Shown here piece by piece: positions 1 to 8,492 of a stretch of 12,338 nucleotides of DNA. Every line of letters begins with the position of its first letter. The stretch's first letter is position 1. This DNA is from JAKAGZ01 sp964595355 (GTDB lineage Bacteria > Bacteroidota > Ignavibacteria > Ignavibacteriales > Ignavibacteriaceae). The notes below the pieces were generated by a model, which did not search any database, was not told where the DNA came from, and saw nothing but the letters and a program-made list of their open reading frames with translations. Where the stretch lies: contig CAZQQD010000089.1 in NCBI GenBank assembly GCA_964595355.1, positions 1 to 12,338 of the forward strand. Reading direction: 5' to 3'. Made by a program: the position numbers and the translations under genes.

Positions 1-926
1 GAATGATGTCGGCAAAAGATGAAAAGCATTCTTTGTTTGCAACATTGTTTTTCCAGATTGCCCATTATGCAATTCGTCCCTGGCCGTGGATCTTGGTTGG
101 TCTTTCAACTTTATTACTCTACCCGCATTTAGGCGCCAGCGAAAAAGGTCTTGGCTATATTTATGCGATGCGGGATTTTCTACCTGTGGGATTAAAAGGA
201 TTGCTGGTTGCAGCTTTTTTTGCAGCTTATATGAGCACAATTGCTACTCAGCTTAACTGGGGAACATCTTATATAATAAATGATTTTTATAAAAGATTTG
301 TAAAAAAAGATAAAAACGAAAAACATTACGTTAAATCTTCAAGAATTGCTACTATATTATTAATGGTAATTTCTGTTTTTGTTACAATGTTCATCAGCAG
401 GATTTCCGGTGCTTGGGAATTTATAGTTGAGTGCGGCGCCGGAGTAGGACTTGTATTAATTCTGCGATGGTTCTGGTGGAGAATAAATGCCTGGTCCGAG
501 ATTTCTGCAATGATAACTCCGTTTATAGTTTTTCCAATTATCAGATATTACGGGATAGAATTTCCAAACACACTTTTTTATCTTGTTACGGCAACAACAA
601 TTGTTTGGGTTACTGTTACATATCTTACACGCCCTACAGACAATGAAATTCTTTTCAGTTTTTACAGGAAAATTCATCCTGGAGGAATACTCTGGGAAAA
701 AATATCTTCGCAACTTCCGGACTCTAAAAGTGACAGTGGCTTTTTTGCAATGTTTATAAATTGGATAATGGGTGTACTATTAGTTTATTCAATGCTCTTC
801 GGAAGCGGCAGTTTTATTTTCGGGGATATGAAAACCACTTTGGTCTGTTTTGTGATCGCAATTATTTCCATTTTTGTTATTTATAGAAATCTTTCTGATG
901 CAGGATGGAAAACAGTGATAAAATAG
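1..926 (+). CDS. Sodium:solute symporter (SSS/SLC5 family), 5' end missing
   Basis: This is the C-terminal 307 residues of a sodium-coupled inner-membrane symporter. The frame is open from the window edge, and the first ATG (base 3) lies inside a conserved loop, so the true start is upstream. Roughly seven hydrophobic segments are visible, near residues 28-42, 63-82, 113-131, 138-155, 164-180, 191-208 and 255-297. The stretch MSTIATQLNWGTSYIINDFY (residues 77-96) matches the family's helix 8 region. By analogy with vSGLT, S78/T79 there would belong to the sodium site; that is inference. RWFWWRINAWSEISAM near 154-169 is typical of the Bacteroidota-type members I remember. The substrate cannot be read from the sequence; sugars are one possibility for this subgroup. 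An 88-base gap separates it from the next gene, so it may be a separate transcription unit. Confidence 0.88.
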   Translation, partial: MMSAKDEKHSLFATLFFQIAHYAIRPWPWILVGLSTLLLYPHLGASEKGLGYIYAMRDFLPVGLKGLLVAAFFAAYMSTIATQLNWGTSYIINDFYKRFVKKDKNEKHYVKSSRIATILLMVISVFVTMFISRISGAWEFIVECGAGVGLVLILRWFWWRINAWSEISAMITPFIVFPIIRYYGIEFPNTLFYLVTATTIVWVTVTYLTRPTDNEILFSFYRKIHPGGILWEKISSQLPDSKSDSGFFAMFINWIMGVLLVYSMLFGSGSFIFGDMKTTLVCFVIAIISIFVIYRNLSDAGWKTVIK

Positions 927-980
927 AAAAATCAATCTATTTTCGAAACATTTCCGACTGTAACAAACCCCTATTTTTTC

Positions 981-1008
981 TTAACTTAGGCACTGATTAT
1001 ATTATAAT
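981..1008 (+). promoter_or_regulatory. Possible sigma70-type promoter for the PgpH gene
   Basis: TTAACT (981-986) and a perfect TATAAT (1003-1008) are separated by 16 bases. The expected transcription start would fall close to the ATG at 1015, which would make the message nearly leaderless. This agrees with the absence of any Shine-Dalgarno sequence before that ATG. The surrounding DNA is very AT-rich, so a chance TATAAT is possible. Confidence 0.3.
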
Positions 1009-1014
1009 ATTGGT

Positions 1015-3222
1015 ATGTCAAAGCAGAAAGAGGATAATAAAAGATGGGGAATGAGAGTTAAGGTATTAATCGGTCTGGCGACTGTAGTACTGATCACTTT
1101 TATGTTTCCCCGTGGCGAGTCAATTGAATCGGAATTAACCGTAGGAGCTATATGGACGCACGAGGACCTCATTGCGCCCTTTAGTTTCCCAATTAAAAAA
1201 GATCCGAAAGTTTATCAGGATGAGGTTAATGCAGCGGTTTCAGGTGTATTTCCGGTTTTTGCAAGAAACCAGGGTACAATTGTCAATTCACTTGACTCTT
1301 TAAAAGCTTACGACGCTTATCTGGGAAAAATAACGGGTGATATTAATTCAAACGATACAAGCGGCGACCAAAACCCTACTTTTTTAAGCAGTGATTCATT
1401 TAATATTATTAAGGATTTGTTCAGAAAAAAACGTTCATTTCCCGGAGAGCAACGAGTTTCCCCCAAAAAGTTTTTTGATGCTATCGAACAGGCGCTCGGC
1501 AACCTATACAGGAAAGATATAATATTGATTCCGGGCGATATCACGAGAAAGGATAGTATTGCAATTAGAGTGGGGAATTTCGATCGTATTGAAGCAGTCA
1601 GTAAATATATTACTGTTCAGCAGGCAGAGGAGGAACTTGATAGACTAATTGCGAAAAATAATTTTCCCACTAATATCTTGAAAGCAGCAAAAGAATATGC
1701 CTCACATTTTGTTTTTCCCGTTCTGGTTTATAACCCCGTTTTTACACAGGAGGAAATAGCTCAAGCGAAGAATAACGTTTCAAAATACAGTGGCATAGTA
1801 AATGAAAATGAAAGAATAATAGCCAAGCACGAAAGAATTACAAAGGAAACCAAGTTAAAAATTGATTCTTATAAAGCAGCAAAAGGAGAAGAACTCGGCA
1901 ACGGTAGCGAACTTTTACAAATGTTGGGAAAGGGACTGCATATTGCCTTCTTGCTTTCCCTACTCGTTATTTACCTCTTTCTGTTCAGGAAAAAAATATT
2001 TTACGATAACCGGAAACTTTTTCTTTTCGCAATAAATTTTGTTTTTCTTTCATTTGTCACTTTCCTTATAAATCAAATTTCGGTAAATGCGCCTGTACAG
2101 TTCTTTATTTTTATTCCTGCTTCTGCAATGCTGCTTACAATAATATTTGATTCAAGGGTAGGCTTTTATTCTACTGTAATACTGACTTTAATTACAGGTG
2201 CCATAAGGGGGAATGATTATTCGTTTATGGCTATGAATTTGTTTGCGTCCGCTCTTTCTGTTTATACTGTCAGGGATATTAAAAACCGCTCACAGATATT
2301 CAGATCCTTCCTTTTCATTTTGCTGGGATACGTGATCTCAATTACTGCATTCGGACTTGAACGTTTCGCCCCTGCTGAAAATATTTTGATTGAGTTCGCT
2401 TTTGCCGGGACAAATGCTTTGATCAGTCCTGTGCTTACCTATGGCCTGCTTATCTTTTTTGAAAAGATTTTCAAGATTACCACAGATCTTACACTGCTTG
2501 AGCTTTCCAATTTTGACAGGCCATTGTTGAAAGACCTTGCCCGAAAGGCTCCCGGAACTTTTAATCATTCAATGACGATGGGAACTCTTGCTGAAGCAGC
2601 TGCAGAAAGAGTTGCTGCAAATCCTTTGCTTGCGCGTGTCGGTGCTTATTATCACGATATAGGTAAGACCATTTCCCCACAAAATTTCGTAGAAAATCAA
2701 CTGGACAGTCAGAATGTACACGAAAATCTGTCACCCGAGGAAAGTGTCAGCATAATATCGAAGCACGTTCTGGAAGGAGTTAATCTTGCAAAAGAGAATG
2801 ATATTCCGCAGGAGATAACAGATTTTATTCCTATGCATCATGGAACAATGGTAATGTCCTTCTTCTATGAAAAGGCAAAAAAACTTTATGGTGAAGAGAA
2901 AGTTAATGTAGATGATTATAAATATCCCGGTCCGAAGCCCAATACGAAAGAAACTGCGATAATAATGCTTGCTGATGGGTGTGAGTCTGCTGTCAGATCA
3001 ATTAATGAACCGGACCCTGCCAAGGTTGAAAACCTGATAAGTAAGATAATTAAGTCACGCGTGGATGACGGGCAATTGGACGATTCACCTATAACGTTCA
3101 GCGATATAAGTAAGATAAAAGAAGCCTTTACAGGTATATTACTAGGGCAGCACCACAGAAGAATAAGATATCCGAAGCAGGATGAAATGGAAAAGGGTGA
3201 AGATATACAGAAAGATAAATGA
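1015..3222 (+). CDS. pgpH: PgpH-type 7TM-HD receptor, likely cyclic-di-AMP phosphodiesterase
   Basis: This 735-residue membrane protein has the full 7TMR-HD architecture. It has one N-terminal membrane anchor (about residues 14-32), an extracytoplasmic domain (about 35-300) ending in a charged, coiled-coil-like stretch (about 255-290), a block of about seven membrane helices (about 305-490), and a cytoplasmic HD domain (about 500-710). The metal and catalytic set is visible: H518, the HDIG motif at H547-D548-I549-G550, H584, H608-H609 and D654. In characterised relatives (Listeria PgpH) this domain hydrolyses c-di-AMP to pApA. That activity is inferred here from the intact motif. Length is normal for the family. 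The ATG has no Shine-Dalgarno sequence and sits just behind a TATAAT box. The stop overlaps the start of the recombinase gene by four bases (ATGA), suggesting translational coupling. The extracytoplasmic domain implies an unknown external signal. Confidence 0.93.
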   Translation: MSKQKEDNKRWGMRVKVLIGLATVVLITFMFPRGESIESELTVGAIWTHEDLIAPFSFPIKKDPKVYQDEVNAAVSGVFPVFARNQGTIVNSLDSLKAYDAYLGKITGDINSNDTSGDQNPTFLSSDSFNIIKDLFRKKRSFPGEQRVSPKKFFDAIEQALGNLYRKDIILIPGDITRKDSIAIRVGNFDRIEAVSKYITVQQAEEELDRLIAKNNFPTNILKAAKEYASHFVFPVLVYNPVFTQEEIAQAKNNVSKYSGIVNENERIIAKHERITKETKLKIDSYKAAKGEELGNGSELLQMLGKGLHIAFLLSLLVIYLFLFRKKIFYDNRKLFLFAINFVFLSFVTFLINQISVNAPVQFFIFIPASAMLLTIIFDSRVGFYSTVILTLITGAIRGNDYSFMAMNLFASALSVYTVRDIKNRSQIFRSFLFILLGYVISITAFGLERFAPAENILIEFAFAGTNALISPVLTYGLLIFFEKIFKITTDLTLLELSNFDRPLLKDLARKAPGTFNHSMTMGTLAEAAAERVAANPLLARVGAYYHDIGKTISPQNFVENQLDSQNVHENLSPEESVSIISKHVLEGVNLAKENDIPQEITDFIPMHHGTMVMSFFYEKAKKLYGEEKVNVDDYKYPGPKPNTKETAIIMLADGCESAVRSINEPDPAKVENLISKIIKSRVDDGQLDDSPITFSDISKIKEAFTGILLGQHHRRIRYPKQDEMEKGEDIQKDK

Positions 3223-4109
3223 ACATATTTCTAAAAGAATATTTGTCCGTATTGAAGCTGGAAAAAAACCTCTCCGATAACACAGTAGCCTCGTACAAAA
3301 ACGATATTAATTCATTTTTGCAATTTATTGAATCTAAAAAAATAGATGACCCTTCTGCCATAAAACAAAATCATATTGCAGAATTTTTCAAATCATTAAA
3401 AGAGATTGGACTATCAAGCAGTTCAGCGGCGCGTTATTATTCTTCTTTAAAAGGATTTTTCAGTTATCTTTTTTTAAGCAAGTATATAAAAGAAAACCCT
3501 ATAGAAAAAATTTCTTCGCCTAAGCTTGAAAAGAATCTTCCTACAGTTCTTTCCGTCGATGAAATAGATTTGATTCTTTCAAAGCCTGATACGAGTAATA
3601 AATTAGGTTTGAGAGACAAAGCAATTTTGGAATTGCTCTATGCCTGTGGTATAAGAGTTTCGGAATTGATAAATATTAAAATTCCAGATCTTTTTTTTGA
3701 TGATGATGTAATAAGAGTTTTTGGTAAAGGATCAAAAGAAAGAATAATTCCTGTAGGAAGCAGCGCTGTTAAGTGGATAAATAAATACCTGAAAGAAAGC
3801 CGTGTGCTTTTGATGAAAAAAACAAAAAGTGAAAATTATTTATTTCTTAATAATCGTGGAACAAAACTCTCGCGGATGAGTGTCTGGAAAATTGTGGATA
3901 GATATGTGAAAGAAGTAGGAATTGAAAAAGAAATTCATCCCCACACTTTCAGACATTCCTTCGCAACTCATTTGCTTGAGGGAGGAGCTGATCTGAGAGC
4001 AGTTCAGGAAATGTTGGGGCATGCGGATATTTCAACGACTCAGATTTATACTCACATTGATAGAGATTATATTAAACAGGTTCACAAAGAATTTCATCCG
4101 AGAGGGTAA
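3219..4109 (+). CDS. xerD: Tyrosine recombinase XerC/XerD
   Basis: This is a 296-residue site-specific recombinase of the Xer type, which resolves chromosome dimers at dif sites together with the FtsK translocase. An N-terminal SAM-like core-binding domain (about residues 1-90) is followed by the catalytic domain (about 110-290). The catalytic set is complete: R146 in GIRVSEL, K170 in GKGSKER, H242 and R245 in HPHTFRHSFATHLL, H268 in LGHADISTTQIYTH, and the nucleophile Y277. Length equals the housekeeping Xer proteins, and the GLRDKAILELLY stretch at 130-141 looks more like XerD than XerC, though I cannot separate the two by eye. It overlaps the PgpH gene by four bases and lies two bases before the protease gene, so it belongs to the same transcription unit. 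Nothing around it (no att-like repeats, no cargo) suggests a mobile-element integrase. Confidence 0.93.
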   Translation: MNIFLKEYLSVLKLEKNLSDNTVASYKNDINSFLQFIESKKIDDPSAIKQNHIAEFFKSLKEIGLSSSSAARYYSSLKGFFSYLFLSKYIKENPIEKISSPKLEKNLPTVLSVDEIDLILSKPDTSNKLGLRDKAILELLYACGIRVSELINIKIPDLFFDDDVIRVFGKGSKERIIPVGSSAVKWINKYLKESRVLLMKKTKSENYLFLNNRGTKLSRMSVWKIVDRYVKEVGIEKEIHPHTFRHSFATHLLEGGADLRAVQEMLGHADISTTQIYTHIDRDYIKQVHKEFHPRG

Positions 4110-4111
4110 TA

Positions 4112-4771
4112 ATGCCGGACATACAGGTTAGTCAAAAGTTGATTTCATTTTTAACGTTCCTACCGATTTTTTTTATTTCGCTGGCAATTCACGAATTTGC
4201 TCATGCTTTTACGGCATCAAAATTTGGCGATAACACGGCAAAAAAAGAGGGAAGACTTACGATTAATCCTTTTAAGCATGCGGATCTTGTGGGAACAATA
4301 TTGATGCCTATTGCCTCTTTCGCCTCCGGTTTTGCTCTTATTGGGTGGGCAAAGCCCGTTCCTGTAGACAGGCGTAATCTCAGGAATGAATTCAGGGATG
4401 ATGCTGTTGTATCGTTTGCCGGGCCTTTTTCGAATTTCCTGCTGGCCATTCTCTTTTTTATTATTTTTTTATTTATAGAGAAAGACTCAGTAGGATCATC
4501 GGCTTTTTGGCTGAACATTATGTGGTATGGAGTATTCTTTAACGTTTTTCTTTTTTTGTTTAATCTTTTACCGATACCTCCTCTTGACGGGTCTCATATT
4601 CTGTATGATCTTTACCCGAATAATTTAACAGCAAAATTGCTGAATCTTGGATTTTATGGAACAATAATATTACTAATATTTATCTACAGTCCTTTGTGGG
4701 GACTTTTTATGAAATTAGTTACTTTTATATTGAATTTGTTCCTAACCGTTGGCAATGTACCGCATGCTTAA
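4112..4771 (+). CDS. Site-2-type membrane metalloprotease, peptidase family M50
   Basis: This is a 219-residue polytopic membrane protein with the zinc protease signature HEFAH at H27-E28-H31 inside the first membrane helix. The second metal-binding element is NLLPIPPLDG, with D159 as the third ligand. Membrane helices lie near residues 11-35, 57-80, 100-122, 132-158 and 178-212. The family cleaves proteins within the membrane. This short form lacks a PDZ domain and belongs to the compact group common in Bacteroidota, whose substrates are mostly unknown. A GAGGG at 4102-4106, five bases before the ATG, can act as a modest ribosome binding site, unusual among its immediate neighbours. The gene follows the recombinase after two bases and its last codons overlap the start of the lipoprotein gene. 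Confidence 0.92.
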   Translation: MPDIQVSQKLISFLTFLPIFFISLAIHEFAHAFTASKFGDNTAKKEGRLTINPFKHADLVGTILMPIASFASGFALIGWAKPVPVDRRNLRNEFRDDAVVSFAGPFSNFLLAILFFIIFLFIEKDSVGSSAFWLNIMWYGVFFNVFLFLFNLLPIPPLDGSHILYDLYPNNLTAKLLNLGFYGTIILLIFIYSPLWGLFMKLVTFILNLFLTVGNVPHA

Positions 4772-5807
4772 AATAAGTTTATCTTTATTGATTATTCTTT
4801 TTTTGGTTGCAGGCTGTAGTGAGAAACCTCTAAAGCCCGTTAAGACTATCCCGGTAAAAAAAGAAAAACCGGAAGTAAAGCAGGAGAAGTTCGACAGCTT
4901 TCTTTTTGTTGGGGTAATTTTGCATAAACCCGGTTTATATAAATTTAATGTTGCTGAAAAAAGACGGACTGAATTCTGGTCAAATTATAATGAACAGGTT
5001 GTCGAACTTTCATATTCACCTGACAGAAAATCAGCGTTTTTCCTTACTGCTGCTCATCTTGGTAAAAAAAGTTTTCTGCCCTACATCAAGAGGATAAAAC
5101 TTTACCTGGTTGATCTGGATTCGTCCAAAGTTGAATTCATAAAAAATTTAGGTAATGGAGTGCAGGTTTTTACTCAATGGGAAAACGATACTAATTTTAA
5201 AATTGTAGTTAACAGATTGGACAAAATCGTTCCTACTTACATAAACCAGCAAACATATATTTATAATGTGTTTGGTAAAGAATTGCTTAATGAAGTGCAA
5301 ACATACGATCTGACAAGAAACGGATATCCGAGACCGAAACATAATCTCTTAAAATATGAATTTCCTAACGGCGATTATAGAATTGTTAACAGTTCAAAGG
5401 ATTCAACTAATTTATATCTTGAAAATTTAAGTGAAGAGACCTATAATTTTATAGCAAGGACAAGCCAGAAACTTAATAATTTTGCCGGGTCAAACGATGG
5501 AAATTATTTGATATTTTCAACTATTGATATAACTGCCGGAAATAAAACTTTGAAAACCAAAGAACCCGCAACTTCAAATCTTTATATTTATGATGTTAAA
5601 CAGAATAAAATTGTAAAGGAATGGAAAGGGGCCGGCGTAAAGAATTTCTTTATTAAAAATGATTTCCTGATATTTGACAACGGCTTTGATGAAAAATCTT
5701 CAATCACTATAATTAATTATCGCACCCTGAAAGTGTATTCAATGATAAAATTAAGAAGCGGCTGCGGATTGAGAAATATTCCTGAATTGCCCGGCTATAA
5801 TCCCTAA
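4764..5807 (+). CDS. Lipoprotein of unknown function, possible beta-propeller
   Basis: I do not recognise a named family. From the ATG at 4764 the protein has 347 residues and begins with a classical lipoprotein signal. Lysine at position 3 is followed by a hydrophobic core and the lipobox LVAGC with C18 as the lipidation site. In-frame starts at 4755 (ATG) and 4749 (TTG) would add three or five residues; 4764 gives the more usual n-region and an 8-base overlap with the protease gene. After a lysine/proline-rich linker (about 20-45) the rest is rich in short beta strands with repeating aspartate/aromatic patterns, such as VELSYSPDRKSAFFLTA, LYLVDLDSSKVEFI and LYIYDVKQNKIVKEW. This resembles WD40/TolB-like propeller blades. 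It is probably anchored in a membrane facing the periplasm. Its place between a membrane protease and LPS genes may reflect envelope work, but that is only context. Confidence 0.8.
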   Translation: MLKISLSLLIILFLVAGCSEKPLKPVKTIPVKKEKPEVKQEKFDSFLFVGVILHKPGLYKFNVAEKRRTEFWSNYNEQVVELSYSPDRKSAFFLTAAHLGKKSFLPYIKRIKLYLVDLDSSKVEFIKNLGNGVQVFTQWENDTNFKIVVNRLDKIVPTYINQQTYIYNVFGKELLNEVQTYDLTRNGYPRPKHNLLKYEFPNGDYRIVNSSKDSTNLYLENLSEETYNFIARTSQKLNNFAGSNDGNYLIFSTIDITAGNKTLKTKEPATSNLYIYDVKQNKIVKEWKGAGVKNFFIKNDFLIFDNGFDEKSSITIINYRTLKVYSMIKLRSGCGLRNIPELPGYNP

Positions 5808-5810
5808 GAG

Positions 5811-6557
5811 ATGAAAAATATTTCTGTAGTAATCATAACTAAAAATGAAGAAGACTTAATAGAAGAATGCCTCAAGAGCACTTCCTGGGCTGACGAAATA
5901 ATTTTAGTAGATGCGGAAAGCAGTGACAAAACTATTGAGATTGCACAAAAGTATACCGACAAAATATTCTTAAATAAATGGAAAGGTTTTTCAGATCAAA
6001 AAAGTTTTGCGATGGATCTTGCGAATAATGAATGGGTCTTTAGCCTCGATGCGGATGAGAGGGTATCAGAAGAATTAAAACGTGAAATTGAAAAGCTGAC
6101 ACCGGCAGATGAAGATGGCTTTTCAATACCACGGGAAAATTATTTTTTAAAAAAGAAAATTACGTCGTGCGGGTGGGAAAAAGATAGCCAGGTCAGGCTT
6201 TTCAGGAAATCAAAAACAAAGCTCACTGAACGTCTCGTTCATGAGGGCTTTGAGGTGAACGGTAAAGTCGGTCAGTTAAAGAATACGATTATCCATTACA
6301 CATTTAATTCGATAGGAAAAACAATTTTAAAGATAAACAACTACTCAACTTTGCAGGCACTTGAAAAGTGGAGAGACAAAAAGAATATAAAATCATTTAC
6401 AATAGTATTGCACGGAGTTTCAGCTTTCTTTCGTTCATTCTTATCTTTAAGAGGATATAAAGATGGTATTTACGGATTAATGATTTCAATAATTCATTCT
6501 ATGACTACATTTTTAACTTATATGAAGATCTGGGAATTACAGAACAAAAATGATTAA
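5811..6557 (+). CDS. Family 2 glycosyltransferase, WaaE/KdtX-like LPS core type
   Basis: This 248-residue cytoplasmic, membrane-associated sugar transferase has a GT-A fold. The N-terminus ISVVIITKNEEDLIEECL (residues 4-21) is the nucleotide-sugar binding strand-loop, and D34 in ILVDAESSDKT is a typical second binding residue. LDADE places the metal-binding DXD at D80-A81-D82. GWEKDSQVRLFRK (121-133) and the H144-containing RLVHEGF match the subgroup that includes Klebsiella WaaE, which adds glucose to the inner core heptose. The real donor and acceptor here are unknown. The C-terminal part (about 195-240) is hydrophobic or amphipathic and may sit on the inner membrane. It starts three bases after the lipoprotein stop without a good ribosome binding site and precedes the MsbA-type exporter, consistent with work on lipid A-core. 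Confidence 0.9.
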   Translation: MKNISVVIITKNEEDLIEECLKSTSWADEIILVDAESSDKTIEIAQKYTDKIFLNKWKGFSDQKSFAMDLANNEWVFSLDADERVSEELKREIEKLTPADEDGFSIPRENYFLKKKITSCGWEKDSQVRLFRKSKTKLTERLVHEGFEVNGKVGQLKNTIIHYTFNSIGKTILKINNYSTLQALEKWRDKKNIKSFTIVLHGVSAFFRSFLSLRGYKDGIYGLMISIIHSMTTFLTYMKIWELQNKND

Positions 6558-6567
6558 CTTTTTGTTC
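6542..6567 (+). other. Perfect 9-bp inverted repeat across the glycosyltransferase stop
   Basis: GAACAAAAA (6542-6550) pairs exactly with TTTTTGTTC (6559-6567) around an 8-base loop that contains the TAA stop. It is followed by a T-rich stretch and a TATAAT at 6571-6576. It could be a weak terminator or a processing hairpin separating the upstream genes from the exporter gene. The stem is mostly A:T, so stability is low. Confidence 0.35.
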
Positions 6568-6601
6568 GTTTATAATATTATTTAAGTAAATCCGGCTTTT
6601 A

Positions 6602-8455
6602 ATGAATACATACTTTAGAATTTTAAATTTTGTAAAACCTTACTGGAAGCATTTATTTCTCTCCGTTTTCTGCACAATAATTTTTGCACTTTTCAGCGGT
6701 CTTTCTATTTATTTGACTATTCCTTTGCTCGATACCCTTTTCCAGCAACCATCACAAACGGCTGTAGAACAGGTTACATCCCAGGACCACACTTCCAATA
6801 TTTTACCTGATTGGGTAGAAAAAATTAAGGACGATGCATCGGCTGCATTCAGAAACTTTGTTTTTACAGGTGATAAACTTGAATCATTGTTACGAATTTG
6901 TATTCTCGTTTTTCTTTCATTTTTATTAAAAAATATTTTTGGCTATGCGCAGGCTTATTTTCTTGCGTATGCAGAATATGGTTCAATGAAAGATTTGCGG
7001 GACACAGTTTACCAGCATCTTCATTTACTGCCAATGAGTTATTTCAAACAGGAAAGAGTAGGTAATCTGATTTCAAGGTTTACAAATGATGTTAATGTTA
7101 TGCAAGCCAGCATTTCTACTACTTTTCTGAACTTAATTCGTGAACCACTTTCACTAATTGTCTTTCTGGGAATTGCTCTGAGTATTAGCTGGCAGTTGAC
7201 AATGTTAGCATTAATTGTACTTCCGTTTTCTATAGGCATCATTATATATATCGGTAAAAGACTCCGGAAACAGAGTTCAATTATACAGGCAAAAATGGCC
7301 GACATTACCAGTATTTTACAAGAAACAATTTCCGGTGTAAAGATCGTTAAAGCCTTTAGTATGGAAAAATATGAAACCCGAAAATTCATAGCTGAGACAA
7401 AAAAGTTTTTCAATATGATGTTAAGAATTGTACGGGTGAGAAATACAACATCGCCTGTGACTGAGATTTTAAGTACTGCTGTAGGTGTCGTAATAATTTA
7501 CTTTGGCGGATTATATGTATTAAGGGATCAATCTTTAACAGCAAGTGAATTTATGGGATTCCTTTTTGCGATCTTTCAGATGATGCCGCCTATAAAAGAG
7601 CTCAGCAGCGTTAATAACAAAATTCAGGAATCAAGCGCAGCGGGAGACAGGATATTTGAAATTATTGATACAAAACCGAATATCAAAGATGTAGAAGGTT
7701 CAGTTGAACTGAAAAATTTTGGGAATTCCATAATACTCGATAACGTTTCTTTTCATTATGAAGACTCAACAGATCTTGTGCTGGAGAATGTAAATTTCAC
7801 TGTAAGGCGTGGGGAGATTGTAGCTTTGGTGGGACCAAGCGGGGGTGGAAAATCTACACTAGTTGATCTGATTCCAAGATTTTATGACCCGGCAAGCGGG
7901 AGAATATTAATAGATGGTATCGATATAAGGAATATAAAAATTAATAGTTTACGAAATTTAATGGGAATTGTAACACAGGAGACTTTCCTGTTTAACGAAT
8001 CTATTAAAAATAATATCGCCTACGGTTTAGGAGATTTTCCTTTTAAAAAAATAGTTCAGGCGGCTAAAATGGCAAATGCGCATAATTTTATAGAGGAAAT
8101 GACGGATGGTTATGATACTGAGATTGGTGAAAGAGGAGTAAAACTTTCAGGTGGGCAAAGACAAAGACTCTCGATAGCCCGCGCACTTTTAAAGAATCCG
8201 GAAATAATGATTTTTGATGAAGCAACTTCAGCTCTTGATAATGAATCAGAGTTGCTCGTTCAGGAAGCAATTGAAAGATTAATGGTCAACAGAACTACGA
8301 TTGTGATAGCACACAGGTTAAGCACGATTCGTAATGCCACAAAGATAATTGTTCTTGATAAGGGAAAAATTATTCAAGCTGGTAAGCATGACGAGTTGAT
8401 AAAAGATGACAGTGGGTTATATAAGAAGTTGTATGAAATGCAATTTCGTGATTAG
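6602..8455 (+). CDS. msbA: MsbA-type lipid A/LPS ABC exporter
   Basis: This is a 617-residue half-transporter with a fused membrane and ATPase domain that would work as a homodimer to flip lipid A-core across the inner membrane. The six-helix export domain occupies about residues 15-335. The loop between helices 1 and 2 (about 48-95) is longer than in E. coli MsbA, a feature I associate with Bacteroidota/Chlorobi members. The nucleotide-binding domain is complete: Walker A GPSGGGKST (411-419), Q-loop Q459, signature LSGGQ (515-519), Walker B IMIFDE (535-540, catalytic E540) and switch H571. The neighbouring LPS glycosyltransferase and ligase-like genes favour a lipid A-core substrate over a drug or peptide. 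The ATG at 6602 has no Shine-Dalgarno sequence. The 44-base gap upstream carries a hairpin and a TATAAT, so a separate promoter is possible. Confidence 0.9.
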   Translation: MNTYFRILNFVKPYWKHLFLSVFCTIIFALFSGLSIYLTIPLLDTLFQQPSQTAVEQVTSQDHTSNILPDWVEKIKDDASAAFRNFVFTGDKLESLLRICILVFLSFLLKNIFGYAQAYFLAYAEYGSMKDLRDTVYQHLHLLPMSYFKQERVGNLISRFTNDVNVMQASISTTFLNLIREPLSLIVFLGIALSISWQLTMLALIVLPFSIGIIIYIGKRLRKQSSIIQAKMADITSILQETISGVKIVKAFSMEKYETRKFIAETKKFFNMMLRIVRVRNTTSPVTEILSTAVGVVIIYFGGLYVLRDQSLTASEFMGFLFAIFQMMPPIKELSSVNNKIQESSAAGDRIFEIIDTKPNIKDVEGSVELKNFGNSIILDNVSFHYEDSTDLVLENVNFTVRRGEIVALVGPSGGGKSTLVDLIPRFYDPASGRILIDGIDIRNIKINSLRNLMGIVTQETFLFNESIKNNIAYGLGDFPFKKIVQAAKMANAHNFIEEMTDGYDTEIGERGVKLSGGQRQRLSIARALLKNPEIMIFDEATSALDNESELLVQEAIERLMVNRTTIVIAHRLSTIRNATKIIVLDKGKIIQAGKHDELIKDDSGLYKKLYEMQFRD

Positions 8456-8492
8456 TTTCTTACTTTTATAAATTTATACCTTCAAAGTATTT

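Noticed and set aside
920..943. Inverted repeat AAAATAG/CTATTTT over the symporter stop, as a terminator
   Set aside because: The stem is seven pairs with only one G:C pair and is not followed by a T run, so it is too weak to call a terminator.
3219..4109. The tyrosine recombinase as an integrase of a mobile element
   Set aside because: It has housekeeping Xer length and motifs, sits inside a tight operon with PgpH and the M50 protease, and no tRNA gene, attachment repeats or cargo genes flank it.
4201..4518. 105-codon open frame on the minus strand inside the M50 protease gene
   Set aside because: It is antisense to conserved protease motifs and has no recognisable features.
7039..7413. 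124-codon open frame on the minus strand inside msbA
   Set aside because: It is fully antisense to the conserved membrane domain of an intact ABC exporter, with no start signal or domain of its own.
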